A stretch of DNA of 32,761 nt, from the NCBI GenBank assembly GCA_046706145.1, contig JBJKPP010000199.1, positions 1 to 32,761 of the forward strand. Reading direction: 5' to 3'. Origin of the DNA: JBJKPP01 sp046706145 (lineage in GTDB: Bacteria; Bacteroidota; Ignavibacteria; Ignavibacteriales; Ignavibacteriaceae). Shown here one piece after another: positions 18,501 to 25,888 of the stretch. The first letter of the stretch is position 1. Each line of letters begins with the position of its first letter. The position numbers and the translations under genes are program-made. The notes below the pieces were generated by a model. The model was not told the DNA's origin. It did not search any database and worked only from the letters and a program-made list of their open reading frames with translations.

Positions 18501-18713
18501 AACCGCATCCTCAATTATTTTTGTAACATCTGTTTCGACCTGACTTGGCCCCGCACCTGGCAGTTGCGTAGTAACCACTACTACTGGAATATCGACATTT
18601 GGATATTCGTCAACATTTAATTGTATAAAAGCAAACAAACCCAAGACGAGGATGGCCACAACCATCATCGTAGTAAAAACAGGTCTCTTTATTGAAGTGT
18701 CGGACAATTTCAT
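15582..18713 (-). CDS. RND multidrug efflux pump, inner-membrane subunit (HAE-1/AcrB type)
   Basis: This 1043-residue inner-membrane transporter uses the proton gradient to drive efflux and works with the neighbouring adaptor and TolC-type genes. It begins MKLSDTSIKRPVFTTMMVVA, typical of the family, and has the duplicated layout of 12 membrane helices with two large periplasmic loops. The proton-relay aspartates are D400 and D401 in AVGLLIDDAIVIIENIY (Asp407/408 in AcrB). The relay lysine is K925 in GLVTKNGILLVDY (Lys940 in AcrB). All key relay residues are therefore present. The substrate cannot be read from sequence. A GGAG site lies 12 or so bases upstream of the start. Confidence 0.95.
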   Translation of the reverse strand: MKLSDTSIKRPVFTTMMVVAILVLGLFAFIQLNVDEYPNVDIPVVVVTTQLPGAGPSQVETDVTKIIEDAVNPIEGVDHIQSTSQEGVSIVIIRFKLEVDGKTAAQEVREKVAAIRSQLPDETKDPVIQRFDPSDQPILTVAVSSASRSEKEVTQYTKDVIKKRLENIQGVGSVDLVGGAEREIQILVDNEKLKAHNISVQDVIQKVGEANVEVPGGNLYQGDRQLIVRTMGKIKNVDEFKNIVIATPQGQLVYLSDVATVKDTTEETTSLTRLNGKSAVGLEIKKQSGSNTVQVANTVKDQIVQLRKEIPSDIKLVVARDNSTFIKDSIDDVLFDIIYGAILAIFVIFLFLANLRATIISAFALPTSIIGSFFFMYIFGFTLNVMTLLALSLAVGLLIDDAIVIIENIYRHMDEGETPLEAAKSASDEIGLAVMSVTFTLVAVFVPVAFMPGIVGRFFFQFGITVTVAVLVSLFVALSLTPMLSSKWLKEEHISKEGNIIQKGLYYFNHFFDSLSAKYINALRWSINHRVVIVVGSILIFAFSFYLMKFLGSEFIPEQDQGEFEIVVNAAPGSSIIETNKIMKQIESVVRKKSGVVDMLTTIGSGNNPVTEGDILVKLVEKSKRNYSTTELMSELRHEIHIPGADISYDPPSGPGGQQKPVIFSVRGENLTVLDNLAKKVENIVKTTPGAVDVDNTLQNSKPELRITVERQKASELGVNVNSIATTVRALVDGYDATKFQEGEDQYNVKVRLRQSDRKTLADLSNITVKSTKKTAAGGTILIPLSDVAFINNGVGPSVINRYDRKREIEIQANLSGKLLGEVLGPAQQRISKLNMPPGYSVEVAGTGEQQSKSFVNILLSLALAIIFVYIVLASQFESFVYPFSIMLALPMSIIGAVLALIAFNGSLSIMSMIGIIMLMGLVTKNGILLVDYINIERDRGLSREEAILSAGPVRLRPILMTTFAMVFGMIPVAFSLGTGSELRAPMGQAVIGGLITSTLLTLFIVPVAYSILDDIPKWLASLANLLGFKKKKISIEPGEVES

Positions 18714-18734
18714 TTTATATAAACTCCGGCCTTT

Positions 18735-19766
18735 TTATTTTACTATGCTTACTTTTGAGCTATCGCTTAGGTTATTCATTCCCGCGGTAACTAAAGTTTC
18801 CCCCTCACTTAAACCACTTTTAACTACTGTAACCGAATCATTTGCTAAACCAACTCCGATATTTTCGGGAAAAGCCATACCGTTTTTTATTACATAAACA
18901 GTCACTCCTTTATCATTATATATTACTGAAGGGGTTGGAATAGCTATTACATTTTGCTCCGATTCTAAAACAACATTTGCTTTAACAAACATACCCGGTT
19001 TAAAAAAATCATCTTTTGTGTTCGTAAATTGAGCTTTAACCAAAAATGATCTGGAATCTAAATTAGCTGATCTACTAATTTCTGTGATGCGCCCTTTCAT
19101 TTTCAAGTCTTTCTGAAATTCGGAATAAACATAAACCGTTTTTCCTAATTTTAAATCCTGAACATCCCTTTCACCCACACTAAATTTAATTATCATGTTA
19201 CTTATATCAGCTACAGTTGCCAAATCTGTCCCGGGGTTAACCCAATCCCCAGCATTATTATTTATTGCAGTAACCGTTCCGGTAATGGGGGCTGCTAAAT
19301 TTACAGCACTTGAAGCAGCATCAAAATTTGCTTTTGCAACTTCGTAGGCTGTTTCTGCCTGATCAACTGATTGCTGTGAAACAGCTCCCTGCTGCAACAA
19401 GGCTTTCATCCGTTCATAATCTTTCTCGAGATTTTCAAAATTAGCCTTTGCCTGCATATATTGAGAAGTTGGTCCGGTTTTTTCTAATTCAATTATTACC
19501 TTACCTTTTTCAACGTGCTCACCAACTACTGCATTTATTGCGGTAATCCTCTCGGAAATCTTTGCTACTATATCAGCTTGTTGAATTCCTTCCAGAGTAC
19601 CACCGTAAGTTTTCTGTATTGTTATATCGCCTTTTTTTACGGTTGTAACACTCACTGGAATAGTTTCATTCATTTTAATTGTATCATTTTTTTCTGAAGT
19701 GTTACCACATCCAACTAAGAATGCTGAAAAAACAGAAACGAAAATTAAACACTTAAGTTTATTCAT
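18735..19766 (-). CDS. RND efflux periplasmic adaptor (membrane fusion lipoprotein)
   Basis: This 343-residue adaptor has a lipoprotein signal peptide ending in LVGC with Cys20 as the likely lipidated residue, so it is probably anchored to a membrane in the periplasm. The first lipoyl half is near IVAKISERITAINAVVGEHV. It is followed by a helical hairpin (about residues 100-155), the second lipoyl half AAPITGTVTAINNNAGDWVNPG, a beta-barrel domain and a membrane-proximal domain. The order is normal for HlyD/AcrA-type proteins. It lies 27 bases after the tolC-like gene and 21 bases before the pump gene. Confidence 0.93.
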   Translation of the reverse strand: MNKLKCLIFVSVFSAFLVGCGNTSEKNDTIKMNETIPVSVTTVKKGDITIQKTYGGTLEGIQQADIVAKISERITAINAVVGEHVEKGKVIIELEKTGPTSQYMQAKANFENLEKDYERMKALLQQGAVSQQSVDQAETAYEVAKANFDAASSAVNLAAPITGTVTAINNNAGDWVNPGTDLATVADISNMIIKFSVGERDVQDLKLGKTVYVYSEFQKDLKMKGRITEISRSANLDSRSFLVKAQFTNTKDDFFKPGMFVKANVVLESEQNVIAIPTPSVIYNDKGVTVYVIKNGMAFPENIGVGLANDSVTVVKSGLSEGETLVTAGMNNLSDSSKVSIVK

Positions 19767-19793
19767 AAATTTTTAGGCTCTCCTAATTTTTAT

Positions 19794-21158
19794 TTATTTA
19801 CCTGCTACGTTTTCCCATTCTGCTTTGGCAACAAGAAAATCATAAATCGCACGTGAATAATTAACTTGAGTTTGTACTAAGGCACTTTGAGCGTCAAGAA
19901 TTTCTAATTGAGTTCCCACTCCGTTATTGTATCTTGATTCGGCAATTTTCAAAGCTTTTTCCGCTTGCTGAACACTTTGAGACTGTGCCTGGACACGTTC
20001 CCTCGCTTCACGCATATTCAATTCAGATTGTAAAAGCTGAACCTTCAGCGCTTCCTCGGTTTTTGATTTTGTAATTTGAACTTTCTGCATGTCAATTTGG
20101 GCTTGCTGCACCCTGGCGCTCCTTGCAAATCCATCAAATATCGGGATAGAGAGTTTAAGTCCTACAGTAACAGTATTAGCCCAGATATAATTATTGAAAT
20201 TAAAAGTATTATCCTGACTTTGCCACTCATAGTTTGCAAAGCCCGATAGTATTGGGAAATATGCTGCTCTTTCCAGAGAAATATTTTTGTCTAGAACAGA
20301 TATTTGATAATTCAATGCAGTTATAACTGGATTATCGTTAATTATTTCATCATTAGTGCTGTCTATTTTCATACCTGGGTTTTCATCTAGTTCAAACTTT
20401 CCCTCTACCTCAATTTTTTTGCTTAGGTCAATCCCCAAAATATTTTTAAGAGAATTCTCAGTCAGCTTTAAATTATTTTTTGCCTGAATTAAAGCAGGTT
20501 CGGCATTAGACAATTGAACTTTTGCCCTAAGATCATCGTACTCGGAGGCTACCCCTTGCTTATACTTTAGTGATATATTATCATAATTTAATTTAGACAC
20601 ATCATAATTCTTTTGTGAAACAGCAACGAGTTGTTTTGAGAGTAATACACCATAGAATGCTTTCTTAACCTCCAGGGTAACATCATTCACAGTTGATTTC
20701 TCAGAAAATTTAAAATAATCCGCATAATCGTTGGCAATCTTAATAGCAGTATTCACCTTCAAGCTGAAAATAGTCTGAGTCAATGTTGCGGACAAATCAA
20801 AACTATTTTTTGCACCAAGAGAAAATGTTTCCGTTTGATCAGATGGATTAAATACAGAGTTAGGTGGAAGAAACAAGACCGGGGACTTGATATTTCTATT
20901 GTAGTTTCCGTTAACATCTATAGTGGGCCACACATTTGAGTAAGCTTCGTCAATTTGCGCTTGTGATTTTAATACGTCCTGTTTGGATAGTTGAATGTCT
21001 CTATTGTATTCAAGCGCAATAGTAATTGATTTACTTAAAGTAAGAACTAATGTACTATCCGTAACGCTTTGAGAAAATGTGAATCCGGTAAAAAACAAAA
21101 GCATCACAAATAGACTAAAAAATTTGCTTCTAATAAAATAGGTCATATTAAATTTCAT
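19794..21158 (-). CDS. TolC-family outer membrane efflux protein
   Basis: This 454-residue outer membrane factor completes the tripartite pump. A signal peptide is visible (about residues 1-29, ending near FTFSQS). The body has the duplicated TolC/OEP layout with long coiled helices, for example near YGVLLSKQLVAVSQKNYDVS and ALKIAESRYNNGVGTQLEIL. The family motif around NGVGTQLEILDAQSALVQTQ is clear. Its ATG overlaps the stop of tetR by four bases, so the regulator and channel are probably co-translated. Confidence 0.93.
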   Translation of the reverse strand: MKFNMTYFIRSKFFSLFVMLLFFTGFTFSQSVTDSTLVLTLSKSITIALEYNRDIQLSKQDVLKSQAQIDEAYSNVWPTIDVNGNYNRNIKSPVLFLPPNSVFNPSDQTETFSLGAKNSFDLSATLTQTIFSLKVNTAIKIANDYADYFKFSEKSTVNDVTLEVKKAFYGVLLSKQLVAVSQKNYDVSKLNYDNISLKYKQGVASEYDDLRAKVQLSNAEPALIQAKNNLKLTENSLKNILGIDLSKKIEVEGKFELDENPGMKIDSTNDEIINDNPVITALNYQISVLDKNISLERAAYFPILSGFANYEWQSQDNTFNFNNYIWANTVTVGLKLSIPIFDGFARSARVQQAQIDMQKVQITKSKTEEALKVQLLQSELNMREARERVQAQSQSVQQAEKALKIAESRYNNGVGTQLEILDAQSALVQTQVNYSRAIYDFLVAKAEWENVAGK

Positions 21159-21772
21159 TTAGTTTTCATACCTTCTATTATTAGATTAAACAGGGGTAGG
21201 ACAGTATTATCAATTAATTCAAAATTTACTTCACTTAAAAATTCTTTTTTTGATTTTTCAATTTCTCTATGCTCAACAGAAGACAAGAAGTTAACAAGAC
21301 ACCCAGCAATTTCCTTTGAATTGAGTTTCTTGAACTCCCCATTTGCCACACCCTCTTCAATAATTTGGGAAATTTCTTCTACTTCCCTATTATAAAATCC
21401 CATTTGTTTATTATTTAAAGCATTCTTTACATCTAAGAAAGCTTCGCTTGCTATATTATGAAGATTAATTTTTGCCCGCACATATTTTGAACCTTCTGCT
21501 ATCAACACTCTTAGTTTTTGCTCTGCAGTTTTTTTCTTATCTGCAATTGATTTTATTACATTCCAATACGAGTTTGCTTCCTTTTCTAAAACAGCGTCAA
21601 AGATTGCTTCTTTACTGGGAAAATAATAGTACAAAGAATTTTTCTTTATGCCCAAAACTCCGGCAATATCATCAAGTGTGGTCTTTGCATAACCATATTT
21701 TGCAAAAACCTGGGTCGCAGCGTGCAAAATGGATTCTTTTCTATCTTCCTGTAATATTTCTTCCCGATTCAT
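21155..21772 (-). CDS. TetR-family transcriptional regulator of the efflux operon
   Basis: This 205-residue regulator has an N-terminal TetR helix-turn-helix at about residues 27-52. The family pattern ATQVFAKYGYAKTTLDDIAG is followed by KKNSLYYYFPSKEAIFDAVL. The C-terminal part is a helical ligand-binding domain whose ligand is unknown. ATG 21772 was chosen over an in-frame TTG at 21775. It is the first gene of the efflux operon. TetR proteins usually bind next to their own gene, and the TTCGAA sites just upstream are candidate operators. It is probably an autorepressor and repressor of tolC-adaptor-pump-PII; this is inference. Confidence 0.9.
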   Translation of the reverse strand: MNREEILQEDRKESILHAATQVFAKYGYAKTTLDDIAGVLGIKKNSLYYYFPSKEAIFDAVLEKEANSYWNVIKSIADKKKTAEQKLRVLIAEGSKYVRAKINLHNIASEAFLDVKNALNNKQMGFYNREVEEISQIIEEGVANGEFKKLNSKEIAGCLVNFLSSVEHREIEKSKKEFLSEVNFELIDNTVLPLFNLIIEGMKTK

Positions 21773-21778
21773 CAATTC

Positions 21779-21829
21779 TTCGAACTTTTTAGTAAATTGT
21801 TCGAAAAGTTAACAAAAGAAATGTTCGAA
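21779..21829. promoter_or_regulatory. Candidate TetR operator: three TTCGAA sites before tetR
   Basis: Palindromic TTCGAA occurs at 21779-21784, 21800-21805 and 21824-21829, all in the 70 bases before the tetR ATG. The last two share TGTTCGAA (21798-21805 and 21822-21829). The first two lie within a larger imperfect inverted repeat, AACTTTTT at 21783-21790 facing AAAAGTT at 21804-21810. Spacings are 21 and 24 bases, about two turns of DNA. Such clustering is what a TetR autorepression site would look like. Confidence 0.5.
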
Positions 21830-21845
21830 GTCAAGTACAGCCAAA

Positions 21846-22694
21846 TTAAAAATTATAACTCAGGTTTAAGGTTGGATATAAGCTTACAGAATTAGCATAA
21901 TAGTTCGGATTGAGTTTGAGCTGCATAGCAATAAGATTGTTATTATACCTGCTGGCTCCCCAGGCAGCATCTATAGCGCTCAAGAGATGATTAACAAAAA
22001 TAAATGTTATTGCCCTCGCAGCGTCAGTATATAAATTATTGGCGTCACCACGCATATGTGCATAAGCTATCATCTGGGCAGGAACATCTTTTTCGTTGTT
22101 GTCCAGACTGTTGAATTGAGCCCACCCAGGGCTGTATTCTTCATACTTTCCTATCAGCTCATAATACTGTTGTGTTCCATATGCTGCAAGGTGGTGCGAG
22201 CCAACTTCGTTATCATTCAAATTCTTTAAATTAATTCTTTGCCATGGTGATAAAGTTGAATCAGGGTTGATTGTCACATTGCCCTCTTGCCACTGGTTTA
22301 ACCATTGGGCATATTTTACTACACTCCAATTTTGGTCTGCGTAATGTTCAAAATCTGTGGTTTGCTGGTTACCTTTTTTATTGTAAATAATTGCAGTAGT
22401 TATCAATGCCCCTTCTATTGCAACAAATATCCCTGCTTCAATGTAATGTTGCGTATAAACCTGACCGGCACCAGGTACAATAAGAGACATTAGCCCGGCT
22501 AAAAAAGGTGATTTTTTTCTATCATTCTGAACATCCATTTTTGCTATTTGCAATGGCTCATATTCATTGAAAGCAACTCTTGAATCAACTTCAAGATTCC
22601 CACTTAACTTGTTATTGATAGGTTCACTTTGAGACTTTCCAACAGACGATAAAATAAAAACAAAACTCACAACTAATAAAAATGCAGTCTTCAT
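21846..22694 (-). CDS. Exported membrane protein, DUF5683-like, function unknown
   Basis: From ATG 22694 this is 282 residues. A longer frame from 22775 would overlap the upstream gene and lacks a signal peptide at its start, whereas the chosen start gives a clean one (MKTAFLLVVSFVFILSSVG). After it comes a hydrophobic stretch, SPFLAGLMSLIVPGAGQVYT, with a second nearby (GIFVAIEGALITTAIIY). The LMSLIVPGAGQVY pattern recalls DUF5683 proteins of Bacteroidota. Late in the protein is NHLLSAIDAAWGASRYN, and it ends in an aromatic residue (NLSYNF), as outer membrane proteins often do. It lies 28 bases after the large protease/barrel gene and may act with it. Confidence 0.6.
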   Translation of the reverse strand: MKTAFLLVVSFVFILSSVGKSQSEPINNKLSGNLEVDSRVAFNEYEPLQIAKMDVQNDRKKSPFLAGLMSLIVPGAGQVYTQHYIEAGIFVAIEGALITTAIIYNKKGNQQTTDFEHYADQNWSVVKYAQWLNQWQEGNVTINPDSTLSPWQRINLKNLNDNEVGSHHLAAYGTQQYYELIGKYEEYSPGWAQFNSLDNNEKDVPAQMIAYAHMRGDANNLYTDAARAITFIFVNHLLSAIDAAWGASRYNNNLIAMQLKLNPNYYANSVSLYPTLNLSYNF

Positions 22695-22722
22695 AAAAGT
22701 ACTAATTATTATTTTTTCAATA

Positions 22723-25700
22723 TTAAAAATTAAAATCAAACAAAACTCCCCCATAAAAATGCCACTCTTTACCATAAGTAACAGTGGTATTTAAAATATC
22801 CTCTTGAAACCTATCAAAACCATAGGCTGCGCTCACAAAGAAACTTGTGGGATACATATAATATGAATTCATCATAATCCGAAGTTCTGCACCAACGCCC
22901 CTCTTGAAATCGCTCATACCTGGGAAACTACCATTCCATGCATCTCCAACATCTCCAAAAACAGAAAAGAACATTTTATCGATATAAAGCTGACCAATTC
23001 TTTGATCTATATTTTCAAGCAGCGGGAATCTATATGCGACATCAAGCCAGGCTATCTTATTACCACCCAGCGCATAGAAAGGGTATCCTCTGAAACCTGA
23101 TATTCCTCCCAAATAAAAATCGAAGAAATCGGGCACGGTAGGACCAAGAATAGAGGCTGCCCTTACACGGAAATTAATAGTATTATGTTTGAAGGTTTCA
23201 AGACTTAATGTTGAGTTTAATTCAATCTGATGGAAATCAAAATTATTATAGGCAGGCTGCAAAGTTCCATCAACAACTACATATTTACCTTCATTGTCAA
23301 ACTTATTCAGTTCATAATTGTATTTAATGTTTAATGAAAGGCCAATTGGATTAATTTCATCATCTATATAAGGCGCATGCATATCAAGATTATATGTAAC
23401 CTGGAAGTTATGGCTGATAAGATAGTTATCACTTGTTGTAGGATATAAAGTATTATCCGGAAGAATAAAAGCATTTAAATTTGCTGTATAAGAACTAAAT
23501 ATGTACCTAAATTCTATGTCCTGCCCCCTAGAAATGATTCTCTGTTTAGCAGCTATATCAGCCTCAAAAAGATTATAGCTTACGGTCGTTGGGATGGTGT
23601 AGTCGTATTTTACTGAATTGCCAATTGTATCTGCACCAAAATAAATATTTTGATTAGCCTTTCTACTTACATTATATAATTCTAATGAAAGCTGAGGTCG
23701 AATTCCAATATCGAAAAGCAATGGAAGTTTATTCCTATAATCAAAATTCAGGAAAAGGTCCCTTTCGCCCCTTAAATCGATTGAGCCGCCTGCATAAAGT
23801 GAATACCTGTCCAACATATCACTTGATGAAACTATTAATCCCGGTTTTACTTTATCTATAAAATTATTTGTTGTTGAATAATTATCAAAGCGAACGTAAG
23901 GATAAAAACTTAACGGTGAAAATGCTCCTTTATATTTCTCTACTTTATAATCTGGGACGACACTGTCATTATAGTTTCTCAACTTTTTTATATCAAAATT
24001 TGAAATATCGCCATTTGGTTTATCATGGTTAAGAGGTGGGTCTTCGATCCAAATGTAATTGTAACCTTCTTTAACTTTACTTTGTTGTTCAGGTGTTATT
24101 CTAAATATTTTATATCCAGTGGAAGTGTATCCAGCATATAAAATATCGCCTTTACTATCAATCGAAGGCATAAAAGCGCCGCCTATTACGTTGGTTAATT
24201 GTTTTTTCTCTTTGGTTTTCAGATTATATGAATAAAGATTAAATATTCCAGACTCATCCGAAGCATATATCAGATTCCCATTTTTATCAAAAGTTGGATT
24301 TCTATCGTCATAATATTCTTTAAGAATATAACCGAAATTCTTCCCACTTGTGTCAACTTTAGCTATGTCACGGCCTTCTTTCAGTGAATAACCAAAGATA
24401 ACGTAGCTGTCATCGTTAGAAAATTTTGGATCGTAAACCTGTTCTCCATTCTTAAAATGTGTTAACTGCTCGAAATTTTTACCATTAATATCTACGGTTG
24501 CAAGATTCGTGGTACCGTCTCTCTCGAATAGGAATACAATCTTCTTGCCGTCATGAGAAACATTTGGCTGATTAGCCCTAAGATCATAGGTCAATCTTTT
24601 TTCTTCGTCTTTCTTTAAGTCATAGACATATAGATCGTGGATGTTATCCCAATTCGGATTATGGTCTGTCAATCTTGCATATATTATTTTATCTTCCCCT
24701 GGAACCCAGCTTACGGTTGATCTTACCCCGGCAACAAGCTGTTTTTCCTTTTTTGTTTTAAGATTATAAAGGAAAATGCTCGCTGGACTAAAATAGTCTG
24801 AGTTCTTGTTGGAAATATACAGGAACGTCGAATCTCCCTGAGAATACATTGGATAAAAGTTGCCGAATCCAACATCAGAAATAGTATCTCCTTCAACCAA
24901 ATTCTCCAGGACTTTTTTTGACCTTCGTTTGTAATCTTGCGTAAGGTAATCTTTCCACTCGTTATAGACTTGAATTCCGCTTTTTCCTAAAACATCTTCA
25001 AAAGCCGCGTCAATTGTAAAGTTTGTCAATTTTCCTAATGAATGAGATATCTTTCTTAATTTGTCTTCTCCATATTTCTGTGATATATATCTTACCAAAG
25101 AAAAACCAGCATTGTAAACAGATTCGTTACCCAGACTTGTTTTGCCAAATTCCCCCATTTGATTCCATGTTAGCATATTTCCATCAAGAGCATAACATCT
25201 TAATATCATGTCACGGTGTGTATCCCAATTATCATAGTTAAATTCCTTTCTTTGATATTGAGCTGTTCCTTCTGCAAACCAGCTAGGAATATTTACCATA
25301 GAAAGAGGATAAGAAACTACAACATTTGGATAGCCGTAAAGTATGTCCGGTCGCCGCACACCTTCATAATTTAACACTTGTAAAAACACCGCAGGTACGC
25401 GATTTGTGGTTTTCATCGAAGATTGTATCTGAACTATATGTGTAAACTCATGGGATATCACATTTCTTAACCAATCGTGAGTTCCTCTAAGATCAAAATC
25501 CAGAGCGCTTGTCCAAATTTCAATTTTATTATCAAAAAAGTACGTGGCACCATTTGAATAATCATCCATGTCTTTTATAACAAAATGTACGGTCTGAGGT
25601 TCGTAATGATATAAAGATGTAATCGGGCCCCAAACCTCATCAGCTATTTTACAGACAACCTCTGCAGTTCGCTTAGTGCCTTGCTGAAAATGAACAACTA

Positions 25701-25848
25701 CATGCTTACCTTTAATGGTGTACCACTGAAGCTCAGGGTGAAATTCCGTAAATTGAGCGCGTACTGAAAGCTGGAAAAACAATATTCCAAGAGTAGAAAC
25801 AATTATGAAATGTTTCCGCATAGCAAAAAATTTGAAAAAAGAATTCAT
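22723..25848 (-). CDS. Gluzincin-like protease / TolB-type propeller / Omp85-like barrel fusion protein
   Basis: This large exported protein has 1041 residues from ATG 25848. An in-frame ATG at residue 10 (25821) gives a more canonical signal peptide and is an alternative start. After the signal peptide there is a zinc-peptidase-like region with HEFTH at residues 133-137 and a likely third ligand, E193, in WFAEGTAQY, which is a gluzincin arrangement. From about residue 320 to 600 there are repeats of the PD40/TolB propeller type, such as NQPNVSHDGKKIVFLFERDG and YDPKFSNDDSYVIFGYS. From about residue 650 onward the sequence is beta-rich. It carries FRGY at 919-922, resembling the conserved VRGF/Y motif of Omp85 barrels, and ends in Phe. 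It is probably an outer membrane protein with a periplasmic or surface protease head. Activity is unproven. Confidence 0.75.
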   Translation of the reverse strand: MNSFFKFFAMRKHFIIVSTLGILFFQLSVRAQFTEFHPELQWYTIKGKHVVVHFQQGTKRTAEVVCKIADEVWGPITSLYHYEPQTVHFVIKDMDDYSNGATYFFDNKIEIWTSALDFDLRGTHDWLRNVISHEFTHIVQIQSSMKTTNRVPAVFLQVLNYEGVRRPDILYGYPNVVVSYPLSMVNIPSWFAEGTAQYQRKEFNYDNWDTHRDMILRCYALDGNMLTWNQMGEFGKTSLGNESVYNAGFSLVRYISQKYGEDKLRKISHSLGKLTNFTIDAAFEDVLGKSGIQVYNEWKDYLTQDYKRRSKKVLENLVEGDTISDVGFGNFYPMYSQGDSTFLYISNKNSDYFSPASIFLYNLKTKKEKQLVAGVRSTVSWVPGEDKIIYARLTDHNPNWDNIHDLYVYDLKKDEEKRLTYDLRANQPNVSHDGKKIVFLFERDGTTNLATVDINGKNFEQLTHFKNGEQVYDPKFSNDDSYVIFGYSLKEGRDIAKVDTSGKNFGYILKEYYDDRNPTFDKNGNLIYASDESGIFNLYSYNLKTKEKKQLTNVIGGAFMPSIDSKGDILYAGYTSTGYKIFRITPEQQSKVKEGYNYIWIEDPPLNHDKPNGDISNFDIKKLRNYNDSVVPDYKVEKYKGAFSPLSFYPYVRFDNYSTTNNFIDKVKPGLIVSSSDMLDRYSLYAGGSIDLRGERDLFLNFDYRNKLPLLFDIGIRPQLSLELYNVSRKANQNIYFGADTIGNSVKYDYTIPTTVSYNLFEADIAAKQRIISRGQDIEFRYIFSSYTANLNAFILPDNTLYPTTSDNYLISHNFQVTYNLDMHAPYIDDEINPIGLSLNIKYNYELNKFDNEGKYVVVDGTLQPAYNNFDFHQIELNSTLSLETFKHNTINFRVRAASILGPTVPDFFDFYLGGISGFRGYPFYALGGNKIAWLDVAYRFPLLENIDQRIGQLYIDKMFFSVFGDVGDAWNGSFPGMSDFKRGVGAELRIMMNSYYMYPTSFFVSAAYGFDRFQEDILNTTVTYGKEWHFYGGVLFDFNF

Positions 25849-25888
25849 TAGGCTTAAAAAAGATGAAATTTTACCATAAAAAAGAGTA

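Noticed and set aside
22695..22775. Upstream extension of the DUF5683-like gene
   Set aside because: It would overlap the preceding gene by 53 bases and place the signal peptide inside the protein; ATG 22694 starts directly with a normal signal peptide.
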